64,000 bases of DNA from Flavobacteriaceae bacterium (lineage in GTDB: Bacteria > Bacteroidota > Bacteroidia > Flavobacteriales > Flavobacteriaceae): positions 1 to 64,000 of the forward strand of contig JAENXC010000015.1 in NCBI GenBank assembly GCA_016649715.1. The letters are read 5' to 3'. Both the position numbers and the translations under genes were made by a program. The notes beneath the pieces are model-generated. The model was not told the origin of the DNA and did no database searches. It saw only the letters and a list, made by a program, of their open reading frames with translations. This document shows, piece after piece, positions 16,059-24,824 of this stretch (positions are counted from its first letter, which is position 1; each line of letters begins with the position of its first letter).

Positions 16059-16793
16059 TTATTCCTCCGAAGATTCTTCCATTGTGTGATAAACATTCTG
16101 CACATCATCATCTTCTTCTAGCCTTTCGAGTAGTTTTTCAACATCGGCGGCTTCTTCTTCAGTTAACTTTTTGGTTACTTGCGGAATACGTTCAAAGCCT
16201 GAAGAAATAATTTCAATATTATTTTCTTCTAAATAGGCTTGTATTGCTCCAAAGCTTTCAAACGGCGCATAAATCATTACGCCTGGTTCATCTTCATCTT
16301 CGTTTCTAAAAATTTCCTCAACGCCGTGGTCTATTAATTCTAATTCTAGCTCTTCTATGTCAAAATCATTGTCTTTCACCCTAAAATTGCACGTATGGTC
16401 AAACATAAATACAACGGAGCCTGAAGTTCCTAAGCTACCATTACATTTGTTAAAATTCATTCGTACGTTGGCTACGGTTCTTGTATTATTATCGGTCGCA
16501 GTTTCAATAAGTACAGCAATTCCGTGTTGTGCATAACCTTCAAAAAGGATTTCTTTATAATCGCCCAAGCTTTTGTCGCTGGCGCGTTTTATGGCACGTT
16601 CCACGTTGTCTTTGGGCATATTCACTGCCTTCGCATTTTGGATAACGGCACGCAACCTGGAATTAGCGGCCGGATCCGGCCCCCCTTCTTTTACTGCCAT
16701 CACTATGTCTTTCCCAATACGCGTAAAAGCTTTGGACATTGCGGACCAACGCTTCATTTTTCTTGCTTTCCTGAATTCAAAAGCTCTTCCCAT
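16059..16793 (-). CDS. yebC: YebC/TACO1-family regulatory protein
   Basis: 244 residues. The N-terminus MGRAFEFRKARKMKRW and the segments GGPDPAANSRLRAVIQNAKAVNMP (about 38-61) and LFEGYAQHGIAVLIE match the family. Members act as transcription regulators or as translation factors that relieve ribosome stalling. The acidic C-terminus is usual. A TATATTTG -7 box lies at 16847-16854. It faces the PlsC gene across a 41-base gap. Confidence 0.92.
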   Translation of the reverse strand: MGRAFEFRKARKMKRWSAMSKAFTRIGKDIVMAVKEGGPDPAANSRLRAVIQNAKAVNMPKDNVERAIKRASDKSLGDYKEILFEGYAQHGIAVLIETATDNNTRTVANVRMNFNKCNGSLGTSGSVVFMFDHTCNFRVKDNDFDIEELELELIDHGVEEIFRNEDEDEPGVMIYAPFESFGAIQAYLEENNIEIISSGFERIPQVTKKLTEEEAADVEKLLERLEEDDDVQNVYHTMEESSEE

Positions 16794-16846
16794 ACTATTA
16801 TTGTCTATTGTTATTTATTATTGTTTATTCTTAAAATTGGAAGGGC

Positions 16847-16854
16847 CAAATATA
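16847..16854 (-). promoter_or_regulatory. -7 promoter element of yebC
   Basis: TATATTTG on the minus strand matches TAnnTTTG, 54 bases before the ATG. It partly overlaps the hairpin at 16856-16914. Confidence 0.45.
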
Positions 16855-16855
16855 T

Positions 16856-16914
16856 AAAATTCCAAATTTCAAAACCTAAATTCCAAAAAGAAGACCTTTG
16901 GAATTTGGAATTTT
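16856..16914. terminator. Inverted repeat, possible terminator after the pterin dehydratase gene
   Basis: AAAATTCCAAATT (16856-16868) pairs with AATTTGGAATTTT (16902-16914), with an inner TTCCAAA/TTTGGAA stem (16881-16903). It lies between two minus-strand genes and is built of the words ATTCCAAA and TTTGGAAT. Confidence 0.5.
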
Positions 16915-16927
16915 ATTTTTGGAATTT

Positions 16928-17209
16928 CTACCCAATGAGTTTATCAATAATTTTCGCCAACTCAAAATCCTTTTCGGTAACGCCATCGGCATCGTGGGTG
17001 GAAAGATATATTTCCAGTGAATTGTAAACATTGCTCCATTCAGGGTGATGTTGTAGTTTTTCTGCTTCAAAAGCAATCCGGGTCATTGCTGAAAATGCTT
17101 CCTTAAAATCCTCGAATTCAAAAATGGTGTGCAACGCACCTTCCTGATACTCCCAACCTTCAAATTCTTTTAGTTTTTCCTTAATTACTTTTTCTGATAG
17201 TGCTTTCAT
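16928..17209 (-). CDS. 4a-hydroxytetrahydrobiopterin dehydratase
   Basis: 93 residues, the normal size for PCD/DCoH enzymes, which recycle the pterin cofactor after aromatic amino acid hydroxylation. Seen: GWEYQEGALHTIFEFEDFKEAF, then EAEKLQHHPEWSNVYN containing the catalytic His pair, and LSTHDADGVTEKDFELA with the third catalytic His. All expected residues are present. Confidence 0.93.
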   Translation of the reverse strand: MKALSEKVIKEKLKEFEGWEYQEGALHTIFEFEDFKEAFSAMTRIAFEAEKLQHHPEWSNVYNSLEIYLSTHDADGVTEKDFELAKIIDKLIG

Positions 17210-17216
17210 TTTATTA

Positions 17217-17255
17217 AGACGTTAGATGTTAGACAATAGATGTTAGATTACTGGA
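17217..17255. repeat. Short word-repeat patch (TAGATGTTAGA)
   Basis: Three degenerate copies of GTTAGA / TAGATGTTAGA in the leader of the pterin dehydratase gene. Confidence 0.5.
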
Positions 17256-17266
17256 TGGTTCAAAAT

Positions 17267-18124
17267 TTATTTTATAGATATAATCTCTTCGTTTAGACTA
17301 CACTCCTCAACAACCTGTGAAACAGAGATTTGATATGGAGCAGGTAGCTTGTTTTTCTTCGGAATAATTGCGTTGTATCGGTCATCATTGCTGTTAAAAA
17401 CACTTTTAAAGATAGGCATTTTATCGCCCATTTTTGAACTGATTTCCCTAAAAAGGTCTTCGTGATGCACCATATCATTGCTCGCCAAATGAAAAATTCC
17501 GCGTAACGAGTGGTTAATTATATAATGAATTTGCTGACAAACTTTGTTAATGGTCGTCGTGGTGATTACCAAATTCGGAAAAACTTCAAACGTGGCTTTA
17601 TGTCGAATACATTGGCGAAGGTGAAGAATATCTGGTGAATTGATGCCTAAAACCATCGGCAATCTCAAAATTGCGGTTTGCTGCGGAATGTTTTCCAACA
17701 ATAATTTTTCAATAGAAATCTTGAATTTTCCAACAGCCGTTTCGGAAAGGGTCACATCATTTTCATAAGAAGGATGCTTAAACTTACCGTCAAAAACTTC
17801 GGATGATGAAACGTATAACAAGGAACAACTTTGATTGAGTAACGCATAATTGACGATTTGCTGATGCGCTTCAAACTGACTTTTGAAATCCCCATCTATC
17901 GCCGATATAATAATCGTCGGTTGGATTTTGTTCAGCAGCAAAAGCATTGAATCTTCTTCAACACAATAATTGTGGAAGACTTGATTTTCTGAAAATGCGC
18001 CGTGCTGTTGGCAATAGGTACAATGTACTTCAAAATAGGAGAGGAGCTCTTTGTATAGGGCATTCCCGACGAACCCGCTACCGCCCAAAATCAAAATCCG
18101 TTGCTTTTCTTCTCTCTTATACAT
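17267..18124 (-). CDS. RmlD-like NAD(P)-dependent sugar-nucleotide reductase (SDR)
   Basis: 285 residues. An N-terminal Rossmann site ILILGGSGFVGNALY (about 10-24) is followed by YVSSSEVFDG (about 103-112) and a short SDR core. The family reduces 4-keto sugar nucleotides such as dTDP-4-dehydrorhamnose. The catalytic Tyr-x-x-x-Lys appears altered: the expected place reads AVGKFKISIEKLL. That makes a classical reductase activity uncertain. It lies 22 bases after glsA in the gcvT-glsA run. Confidence 0.75.
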   Translation of the reverse strand: MYKREEKQRILILGGSGFVGNALYKELLSYFEVHCTYCQQHGAFSENQVFHNYCVEEDSMLLLLNKIQPTIIISAIDGDFKSQFEAHQQIVNYALLNQSCSLLYVSSSEVFDGKFKHPSYENDVTLSETAVGKFKISIEKLLLENIPQQTAILRLPMVLGINSPDILHLRQCIRHKATFEVFPNLVITTTTINKVCQQIHYIINHSLRGIFHLASNDMVHHEDLFREISSKMGDKMPIFKSVFNSNDDRYNAIIPKKNKLPAPYQISVSQVVEECSLNEEIISIK

Positions 18125-18146
18125 TAAAATCTTTTTCTTGTTTTTT

Positions 18147-19061
18147 TTAAAAAATAGACAATTTCGTTTTCGTAGTAAATTGCTCCAAAGCTTGCATTCC
18201 CAAATATGAATTTCCTTTTGGGTTCAAGGCAGGTGCCCAAGTTGCAATGGTAAAAAAATGCGGCAATAGTGCCACAATTCCACCGCCAACGCCACTCTTT
18301 CCAGGCAGTCCCACTTCGAAGGCAAATTCGCCTGCTTCGTCATAAAAGCCGCATGTAAGCATTATTGCATTAATTCGCTTTGCTTGGCTGGAAGTTAAAT
18401 GCTGAACATTTTTCAAACATTTTCCCTTATTAGCAAAAATGAAAAAAGCATTCGTAAGTTGCTTACAATCCATTAATATGGAGCATTGGTGGAAATAAAA
18501 ATCCAAAACATTTTCAACACTGTTGTTTAAATTGCCATAAGCTTTCAAAAGATTTGCCGCAGCGTAATTATTGAAACCTGTAACTCTTTCAGATTCGGCT
18601 ATTTTGTTGTTGTATGAAATGGTATTATCGTGCGTCAATTCACGAACAAAATTCAAAAAATCTTCTTTCGGATTTTTTAAGTGTGAAAGCAAAACATCAG
18701 CAACCACAATAGCTCCCGAATTTATAAGCGGGTTTCTGGGAATTCCATTTTCAAGTTCCAAAAGTGAAAGATGGTTGAAAGGATTGCCCGAAGGTTCTAC
18801 ATCAACGCGCTCCCACAAATCATTACCAACAAGTTGAAAAGCTTTGGCTAGTGATAAAACTTTTGAAATACTTTGGATTGAAAATTTTTCAGAAGCATCC
18901 CCAACTGCATAGTTTTCACCAGTATTTAATTGAAGATAAATTCCAAATTTATTTTTTGGAACATTCGCCAATTCCGGAATATAACTGGCGACTTCACCTG
19001 TATTTTCCACATTTTTTAGCGAAGTGTGAATCTCTCCTAAAATAGTTTGGTAATCCAGCAT
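18147..19061 (-). CDS. glsA: Glutaminase
   Basis: 304 residues, the usual size. It hydrolyses glutamine to glutamate and ammonia. Seen: FSIQSISKVLSL with the catalytic Ser-x-x-Lys, EPSGNPFNHL, PLINSGAIV, and GLPGKSGVGGGIVALLP near the C-terminus, all in the serine-type glutaminase order. Its ATG overlaps the gcvT stop by one base (TAATG), so translation is coupled. Confidence 0.94.
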   Translation of the reverse strand: MLDYQTILGEIHTSLKNVENTGEVASYIPELANVPKNKFGIYLQLNTGENYAVGDASEKFSIQSISKVLSLAKAFQLVGNDLWERVDVEPSGNPFNHLSLLELENGIPRNPLINSGAIVVADVLLSHLKNPKEDFLNFVRELTHDNTISYNNKIAESERVTGFNNYAAANLLKAYGNLNNSVENVLDFYFHQCSILMDCKQLTNAFFIFANKGKCLKNVQHLTSSQAKRINAIMLTCGFYDEAGEFAFEVGLPGKSGVGGGIVALLPHFFTIATWAPALNPKGNSYLGMQALEQFTTKTKLSIF

Positions 19062-20143
19062 TACCCTTTATAAAACGGGGTTTTCACAATAGTTGCCCCA
19101 ACAGGTTTGTTTCTTATTTGAATAAAAATTTCTGTTCCCGGCGCACTGTTTCCTATAGTTACATAACCCATTCCGATACCTTTATTTAAGGAAGGAGCCA
19201 TCGTGCCACTGGTAACAATGCCAATATTTTTGCCGTCTTTATCAACAATTTCATAGTCGTGGCGCGGGATGCCGCGTTCGTTCAATTCAAAGCCGATAAG
19301 TTTTCTTTTAATGCCTTCTTCTTTTTGCTTTTTCAGGTTTTCTGAATTGACAAAATCTTTAGTGAATTTCGTGATCCAACCCAAACCTGCTTCCAAAGGC
19401 GAAGTAGTGTCTGTTATATCATTTCCGTAAAGGCAGAAGCCCATTTCAAGTCGCAAAGTATCGCGGGCGGCCAAACCGATTGGTTTAATGCCGTAATTTT
19501 TTCCAGCTTCCATCACTTTGTTCCACACTTGCTCTACTTCGTTGTTTTTGCAGTAAATCTCAAAACCACCGCTTCCGGAGTAACCCGTGGCGCTGATAAT
19601 TACATGTTCGATTCCTGCAAAATCGGCCACTTTAAAATTGTAGAATTTTATGGCGCTCAAATCTTCGGAAGTCAATGACTGCATCGCTTCAAGAGCTTTC
19701 GGCCCTTGAATGGCGAGCAGTGAATAGCCTTCGGAAAGGTTGCGCATAGTGGCGCCCATACTGTTGTGTTTTTCAATCCAAGCCCAATCTTTATCTATGT
19801 TTGATGCGTTCACGACCAGTAAATATTCTTCGTCCTTAAGTTTGTAAACAATCAAATCGTCCACAATGCCGCCAATTTCGTTTGGCAAACAGCTATACTG
19901 TGCTTGGCCATCCACAAGTTTTGAGGCATCGTTGCTGCTTACTTTTTGTATCAAATCCAGCGCTTTTGGGCCCGTAATTAAAAATTCGCCCATATGCGAA
20001 ACATCAAAAACGCCCACGCCCTTGCGTACGGTTTCGTGTTCTGCGTTTACGCCTTCGTAGGAAACGGGCATATTGTAGCCTGCAAACGGGACCATTTTGG
20101 CACCCAATTGTTCGTGTATATGTGAGAGAGCTGTATTTTTCAT
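19061..20143 (-). CDS. gcvT: Glycine cleavage system T protein (aminomethyltransferase)
   Basis: 360 residues. It takes the methylene group from the aminomethyl-lipoyl H protein to tetrahydrofolate and releases ammonia. Seen: [57 protein letters not shown] and a C-terminal [21 protein letters not shown]. All are family hallmarks. A TACATTTG -7 match lies at 20161-20168, giving a short leader. Confidence 0.95.
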   Translation of the reverse strand: MKNTALSHIHEQLGAKMVPFAGYNMPVSYEGVNAEHETVRKGVGVFDVSHMGEFLITGPKALDLIQKVSSNDASKLVDGQAQYSCLPNEIGGIVDDLIVYKLKDEEYLLVVNASNIDKDWAWIEKHNSMGATMRNLSEGYSLLAIQGPKALEAMQSLTSEDLSAIKFYNFKVADFAGIEHVIISATGYSGSGGFEIYCKNNEVEQVWNKVMEAGKNYGIKPIGLAARDTLRLEMGFCLYGNDITDTTSPLEAGLGWITKFTKDFVNSENLKKQKEEGIKRKLIGFELNERGIPRHDYEIVDKDGKNIGIVTSGTMAPSLNKGIGMGYVTIGNSAPGTEIFIQIRNKPVGATIVKTPFYKG

Positions 20144-20160
20144 CGAATAAAAGATTTTCG

Positions 20161-20168
20161 CAAATGTA
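20161..20168 (-). promoter_or_regulatory. -7 promoter element of gcvT
   Basis: TACATTTG on the minus strand fits TAnnTTTG and lies 18 bases before the ATG. Confidence 0.45.
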
Positions 20169-20247
20169 TTACAATACCCAAAAGTTAACGAGTGTTTGTG
20201 GGGTTTATTTTCAAATTATAAATAGGAAAGTGAAGAATTAAAAGAAA

Positions 20248-20291
20248 CACGAATTCACGAATTATTTTAAAAAAATATTCGTGAATTCGTG
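20248..20291 (-). terminator. Intrinsic terminator
   Basis: A perfect 15-bp stem, CACGAATTCACGAAT with ATTCGTGAATTCGTG, and a 14-base AT-only loop lie 13 bases after the stop of the BNR protein gene. Confidence 0.6.
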
Positions 20292-20303
20292 GCAAATAAT
20301 AGA

Positions 20304-23300
20304 TTATCCTTTTTTCAAAAATTCCGCTTTGCTTTGAATTTCAGGTTTTGGGATGTTGTTTTTTTCTAAAAATGAATCGAATTTTTTTCCTTCTTTCTCC
20401 TTTATTTCGGCAAATCGCTTTTTTTCATTTGAAAAATTTTCGGAAATCAATTCAAAATTTGCTTGGGAAGCACCAGAAACCTTGTTGAAATTTGATGCTA
20501 CACTACTGTAAAGATCTGCCATTTTTTCGCGTAATTCTGGGTCGGCGGAAGCTACGTAATTATCGCCAGTCGTGATAACCAGATCTTTCCGAAGATTTTC
20601 CAACGCATCATAAAGTTTCTGTGCATCTTTTTTCCCTTTCGGATTGTTTGCAATTAATTCGGAAGCTTTTGCTTGGGTTTCGGTAATTTCATAAACCATA
20701 TAGGCCAAATCCTCCACCATATCGTAAAGTTTTTTGGTAAGGGCTTCCTGCTCTTTACGTTGTGCCAAAGTGGTAACGGATTTTTCGTCATATTTCACTT
20801 CAATGTCTTGAATGAAGGTTTCCTTTCCTTTTGTCATCACAACTTTATACTTTCCAGCAGGAACACGGGGTGCAGTAAAACCACTGTAAGCAAGTGTTTT
20901 GGCTTGGGCTACTTTTGGATTTATACCTGTAAAATTCCAAGACACAATGTTTATTCCCTTAGATTTCCCGGGAGTGATGGAAGTTATTCTGTTGCCTTCC
21001 ATATCCTGAATTTCCATTTCCATTTTTCCGAAGGTGTGGCGTTTTTTCAGATAATAAACTATTCGGGCATCGGTGTTTTTGTTTTCCCCGACGAATTGTG
21101 TTTCGGTGCCAAAACTTCCGCTGAAACCACTGTTTTCAGTCATAGTGAAGGGTTTTGTTTCAAAAAAATGAACTTCTTCGTTCAAAATTTCTGGAGTCAA
21201 TTCACGCAGTGGACTTATATCGTCAATTATAATTACCCCACGGCCGTGAGTGCCCATCACCAAATCATTCGTGCGTTTTTGAAGGTCAATAAAATGTACC
21301 GCGACCGGCGGCATATTGTTGGTAAATTGCGACCAATTCTTTCCACCGTCAATTGTGATGTAAAGGCCAAATTCGGTTCCGAGGAAAAGCAAATCCTCGT
21401 TCACATAATCTTCTTGAATATTTCTGACGAATGCTTTGGAATCTATATCTTCTGAAATTATTGATTTCCATGTTTTACCGAAATCTTTTGTTTTCAATGC
21501 GTAGGGTTTCATATCGCCAGAACTATGGCCTTCAAAAACGGCATAAGCAGTGCCTTTTCCGTGAACACTAGCTTCAATGTGATACACCCAGGTATTTTTA
21601 GGAATTCCGACTAGATTTGCGGTAAGATTAGTCCAAGTTTTGCCGCCGTCTGTGGTTAATTGAACGTTTCCGTCATCGGTCCCCACCCAAATAATATTTT
21701 GGTCTAAAGGCGATTCGGCAATTGTAAAAATTGTGGTGTATTTTTCTGCACCGCTATTGTCCACAGAGAGTCCGCCGGATTTCGCCTGGTCCTGTTTGGT
21801 TTTATCATTGGTGGTCAAATCGGGTGAAATGATGGTCCAACTATCGCCCATATCGTCTGAACGGTGCAGAAACTGACTTCCCATATAAAATCTATCGGGA
21901 ACGAAGTTGCTCACGGCCATAGGTGAATTCCAATTAAAACGCAGTTCTGGATCTCCTTTTTTGGGTTGCGGCTGAACGGTCGTGGTTCTATTTCGATCTA
22001 CATCGTAACGCCAAACGTTAGCTGCGCCCTGCATTTCGGAATAGATAATATTTTTTGTGGGATGTTTTAAAACCCTAAAACCATCGCCGTAGCCAACACT
22101 GTTCCAATCACGAGCAGTAACGCCTCCAGGAGCGGAGGATGGCCCATACCAACAGCCATTGTCCTGCAAACCACCGTAAACATTATAAGGTTCGGCATCA
22201 TCTGTACTAATTTGATAAAATTGTGAAAGCGGCAGGTCTTCAACAATTTCAAAGGTGGAACCGCCATTCCACGAACGATATACACCGCCATCTGTTGCAG
22301 CATAAATAACATCGCTATTATTTATATCGAAAACAATGTCGTGAATATCACTGTGCATATTTCCGAGATTTTTAAATGTTTTTCCGCCATCACGACTGAT
22401 AGAGCCTGTTAGACCACCTTTCATAACAATGTCTGGATTTTTTGGGTCAACGGTAATTCTCGAAAAGTAAAACGGACGAACTGTTAAACCGAAATCACTG
22501 TTCAAATGCTCCCAGGAATTTCCTGCGTCTTTTGATTTCCAAAGACCGTTTGTGTTTTTTTCTCCTGTTTCAATAACTGCGTAAATTATTTTGCTATTGC
22601 TTGGCGCCATTGCAATTCCTATTCTACCCAGTTTTCCGGTTGGAAGGTCTTTGGTCAATTTGTTCCATGTTTTTCCGCCATCGGTAGATTTGTAAATGGC
22701 GCTATTTTCGCCTCCGGAATTGAATCCCCAAGCCGTTCTTCTGAATTGCCACATAGAAACGAGCAGAACATTTGGATTGTTTGGGTCCATCAAAATATCT
22801 GAAACGCCTGTTGAGGGGCCCACGTAAAGATTTTTGTTCCAAGTTTTTCCGCCATCGGTGGTTTTATATACGCCGCGATCTTCGCTGTCGCTCCACAATG
22901 CGCCCAAAACACCCACGTAAACTTCATCTGTATTGTTCGGATTTATAACGATGGATGAAATTCTTTCAGAATTTTCAAAACCTGGAATTTCTTTCCAATT
23001 GTTTCCGCCATCGGTACTTTTATATAATCCATTTCCTACTGAAACCGAATTTCGCGTCCAAGTTTCACCAGTACCAACCCAAATAACTTCATCGGGGTTT
23101 TTTGGATCCAGTTTTACAACTCCAATGGATTGGGCGTGTTCATCAAAAATAGGGGCGAAGGTGGCGCCACCGTCCCCAGATTTCCAAACGCCACCACCAG
23201 CGGCACCCACGTAGAGGATGCGTGCATTTGTGGGGTGATTTTCTATGTCGTTTACACGGCCACTCATTAGGGCAGGACCGATGTGCCGGGCTTTCATATT

Positions 23301-23396
23301 TCCGAAAAGTTCTTTTCCTTTTAATGAAGTTTCCTGGGCTTGAATGAAGGTTAATGATGAAACGATTGCGAGAAATGTAAAGATGGACGTTTTCAT
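20304..23396 (-). CDS. Secreted BNR/Asp-box beta-propeller protein (VPS10/sortilin-like)
   Basis: 1030 residues. A signal peptide (MKTSIFTFLAIVSSLTFIQA, cleavage before Q21) is followed by many Asp-box repeats: STDGGNNWKE, TTDGGKTWNK, STDGGKTWNK, SRDGGKTF, TTDGGKTWTN and TIDGGKNWSQ. These form one or two beta-propellers over about residues 30-740. The C-terminal 270 residues are a beta domain plus a long charged helical region. It resembles the 'WD40/YVTN/BNR-like' exported proteins annotated as glycosyl hydrolases in Bacteroidota, but no glycosidase active site was identified. No type IX sorting domain is present. Confidence 0.88.
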   Translation of the reverse strand: MKTSIFTFLAIVSSLTFIQAQETSLKGKELFGNMKARHIGPALMSGRVNDIENHPTNARILYVGAAGGGVWKSGDGGATFAPIFDEHAQSIGVVKLDPKNPDEVIWVGTGETWTRNSVSVGNGLYKSTDGGNNWKEIPGFENSERISSIVINPNNTDEVYVGVLGALWSDSEDRGVYKTTDGGKTWNKNLYVGPSTGVSDILMDPNNPNVLLVSMWQFRRTAWGFNSGGENSAIYKSTDGGKTWNKLTKDLPTGKLGRIGIAMAPSNSKIIYAVIETGEKNTNGLWKSKDAGNSWEHLNSDFGLTVRPFYFSRITVDPKNPDIVMKGGLTGSISRDGGKTFKNLGNMHSDIHDIVFDINNSDVIYAATDGGVYRSWNGGSTFEIVEDLPLSQFYQISTDDAEPYNVYGGLQDNGCWYGPSSAPGGVTARDWNSVGYGDGFRVLKHPTKNIIYSEMQGAANVWRYDVDRNRTTTVQPQPKKGDPELRFNWNSPMAVSNFVPDRFYMGSQFLHRSDDMGDSWTIISPDLTTNDKTKQDQAKSGGLSVDNSGAEKYTTIFTIAESPLDQNIIWVGTDDGNVQLTTDGGKTWTNLTANLVGIPKNTWVYHIEASVHGKGTAYAVFEGHSSGDMKPYALKTKDFGKTWKSIISEDIDSKAFVRNIQEDYVNEDLLFLGTEFGLYITIDGGKNWSQFTNNMPPVAVHFIDLQKRTNDLVMGTHGRGVIIIDDISPLRELTPEILNEEVHFFETKPFTMTENSGFSGSFGTETQFVGENKNTDARIVYYLKKRHTFGKMEMEIQDMEGNRITSITPGKSKGINIVSWNFTGINPKVAQAKTLAYSGFTAPRVPAGKYKVVMTKGKETFIQDIEVKYDEKSVTTLAQRKEQEALTKKLYDMVEDLAYMVYEITETQAKASELIANNPKGKKDAQKLYDALENLRKDLVITTGDNYVASADPELREKMADLYSSVASNFNKVSGASQANFELISENFSNEKKRFAEIKEKEGKKFDSFLEKNNIPKPEIQSKAEFLKKG

Positions 23397-23446
23397 TAGG
23401 GTTGGTTTTTGGTTATACTTTTGAAAGGGCGGAAATTATATTGAAA

Positions 23447-23476
23447 AAAAAATCCCCGAACGAGCAGGGATTTTTT
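23447..23476 (-). terminator. Intrinsic terminator
   Basis: AAAAAATCCC (23447-23456) pairs with GGGATTTTTT (23467-23476) around a short loop. It follows the stop of the LolA-like gene by 14 bases. Confidence 0.75.
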
Positions 23477-23490
23477 GTAATAAATAGTTG

Positions 23491-24249
23491 TTATTCCTTT
23501 TTCACTGAATCGGTTGCAGGAGCTGGAAATACAAACATCGACTCGTCAATTTTAGGGTTTAGCACCACTTCTTTTAATTGAATTGCTTGTCCGCCCATAG
23601 ATAGTGCGAAAGGAAAATACAATCCGTCAACTTCCTGATAATCGCTCATCGTGCTAACGTTCATCTGGCCTTTCATTGGACCTTGTTTCAATTCAGTTTC
23701 CGTAACAATTGGCACATAGGTTTCTGGGTCAAAATAATAGTACGAAACGTTAGGTTGTTCCACACCATCAACCATTACTGGCGATTGCGTAAGTTTTATT
23801 TTATATGTTTCGGTACCGTCTTTGGTTTCTTTCCCCATATATTCCACGCTATAGCCTTTTTCTTTATAGTTCAAAAAAGGAGAAGGGAAATCTTTTATCT
23901 CTTTCTTCATATTTTCAGTGGTTTCGGCATCGCTTTTTTCGGGCTGCATGGTCATAAAGTTGGTGGTCCACATGGTGTTTCCGTCAAAAGCAATTTGGGT
24001 AATATCCTGCCCTTGAAAATTAATTTTGACCAATTGTTTTCCATCTTTGGTTTGATAGATTTCCACCGGAATTTCCATTCCCTGCGTATTTGCAGTGGCC
24101 GTCATTTTTAATCCGTCCAGTTTTCCCCATGCTGCTTTTCCACCGGTATTTTCAAAATAGTTATTGATAATCTCGTCCGCAGTCTGTGCAGATACGGGAG
24201 CAATGGCTGTTAATAAAAAAGCGATGATAAGTGTTTTCAAGATTTTCAT
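23491..24249 (-). CDS. Outer membrane lipoprotein-sorting-like (LolA/LppX fold) periplasmic protein
   Basis: 252 residues. Signal peptide MKILKTLIIAFLLTAIAPVSAQ, then TADEIINNYFENTGGKAAWGKLDGLKMTA, the typical start of LolA-like proteins of Bacteroidota, in which 'xxxGGxxxW' precedes a beta half-barrel. YYYFDPETYVPIVTET lies in the middle and is followed by strands ending YLFP-like (DGLYFPFAL). A role in carrying a lipid or lipoprotein is inferred from fold only. Confidence 0.8.
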   Translation of the reverse strand: MKILKTLIIAFLLTAIAPVSAQTADEIINNYFENTGGKAAWGKLDGLKMTATANTQGMEIPVEIYQTKDGKQLVKINFQGQDITQIAFDGNTMWTTNFMTMQPEKSDAETTENMKKEIKDFPSPFLNYKEKGYSVEYMGKETKDGTETYKIKLTQSPVMVDGVEQPNVSYYYFDPETYVPIVTETELKQGPMKGQMNVSTMSDYQEVDGLYFPFALSMGGQAIQLKEVVLNPKIDESMFVFPAPATDSVKKE

Positions 24250-24380
24250 AAATGATTTTTTAAGTTTTGGTAAATATAAGTCTTACTCACATAAAATAAG
24301 TTACAGGCAAAATATTTTTTAGGGGGTTTCCATAAGAGGTATCTTTACAGAATAGAATTTACTGAAATGAAAGTCGGGAA

Positions 24381-24420
24381 GATTTCCACATTCCGCAAAT
24401 GGATTATACAAGATAAATAA
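24381..24420 (+). repeat. Degenerate duplicate of the next gene's 5' end
   Basis: GATTTCCACATTC-CGCAAATGGAT at 24381-24403 resembles ATTTTCACACTCGCAAATGGAT at 24437-24458, the start of the thioesterase gene. The upstream copy encodes only a 17-codon ORF (from ATG 24367) ending in TAA at 24418-24420, in which TFRKWI parallels HTRKWI. Confidence 0.4.
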
Positions 24421-24432
24421 ATTTTTTAAACT

Positions 24433-24822
24433 ATGAATTTTCACACTCGCAAATGGATAAAGCCAGAAGATTTAAACCCCAACGAAACCCTTTTCGGCGG
24501 AAGATTGCTGGAATGGATTGACGAGGAAGCGGCGCTATACTCTATTATTCAACTTGAAAACCCACGAACGGTTACTAAATTTATGAGCGAAATTAATTTT
24601 AGGAGCTCCGCAAAAAAGGGGGATATTATTGAAATTGGTTTGGAAGTAAGCAAATTTGGAAAAACTTCACTCACGCTTTCCTGCGAAGTGCGAAACAAAA
24701 TGACGCGGGAAGTGATTATAAGCATAGACAAAATTACGATGGTAAGTTTGGACGAAGCGGGCAACCCTTCGCCGCACGGAAAGACCGAAACAGAATACGT
24801 TAAGGACCGTTTGCAGCAATAG
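24433..24822 (+). CDS. Acyl-CoA thioesterase, hotdog fold
   Basis: 129 residues. It hydrolyses acyl-CoA to free acid and CoA. Seen: NPNETLFGGRLLEWIDEEAAL with the hotdog helix and its conserved 'N-x-x-x-x-LFGG-x-L-x-x-x-D' pattern, FMSEINFRSSAKKGDIIE and VRNKMTREVI. Motif order and length match YciA/cytosolic acyl-CoA hydrolase proteins. A TATCTTTA sequence at about 24341 may be its -7 box. It is convergent with the MscS gene, 2 bases apart. Confidence 0.9.
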   Translation: MNFHTRKWIKPEDLNPNETLFGGRLLEWIDEEAALYSIIQLENPRTVTKFMSEINFRSSAKKGDIIEIGLEVSKFGKTSLTLSCEVRNKMTREVIISIDKITMVSLDEAGNPSPHGKTETEYVKDRLQQ

Positions 24823-24824
24823 TT

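Noticed and set aside
20673-21455. 260-codon plus-strand frame opposite the BNR protein
   Set aside because: Antisense shadow of a well supported gene; no recognisable domain and no promoter.
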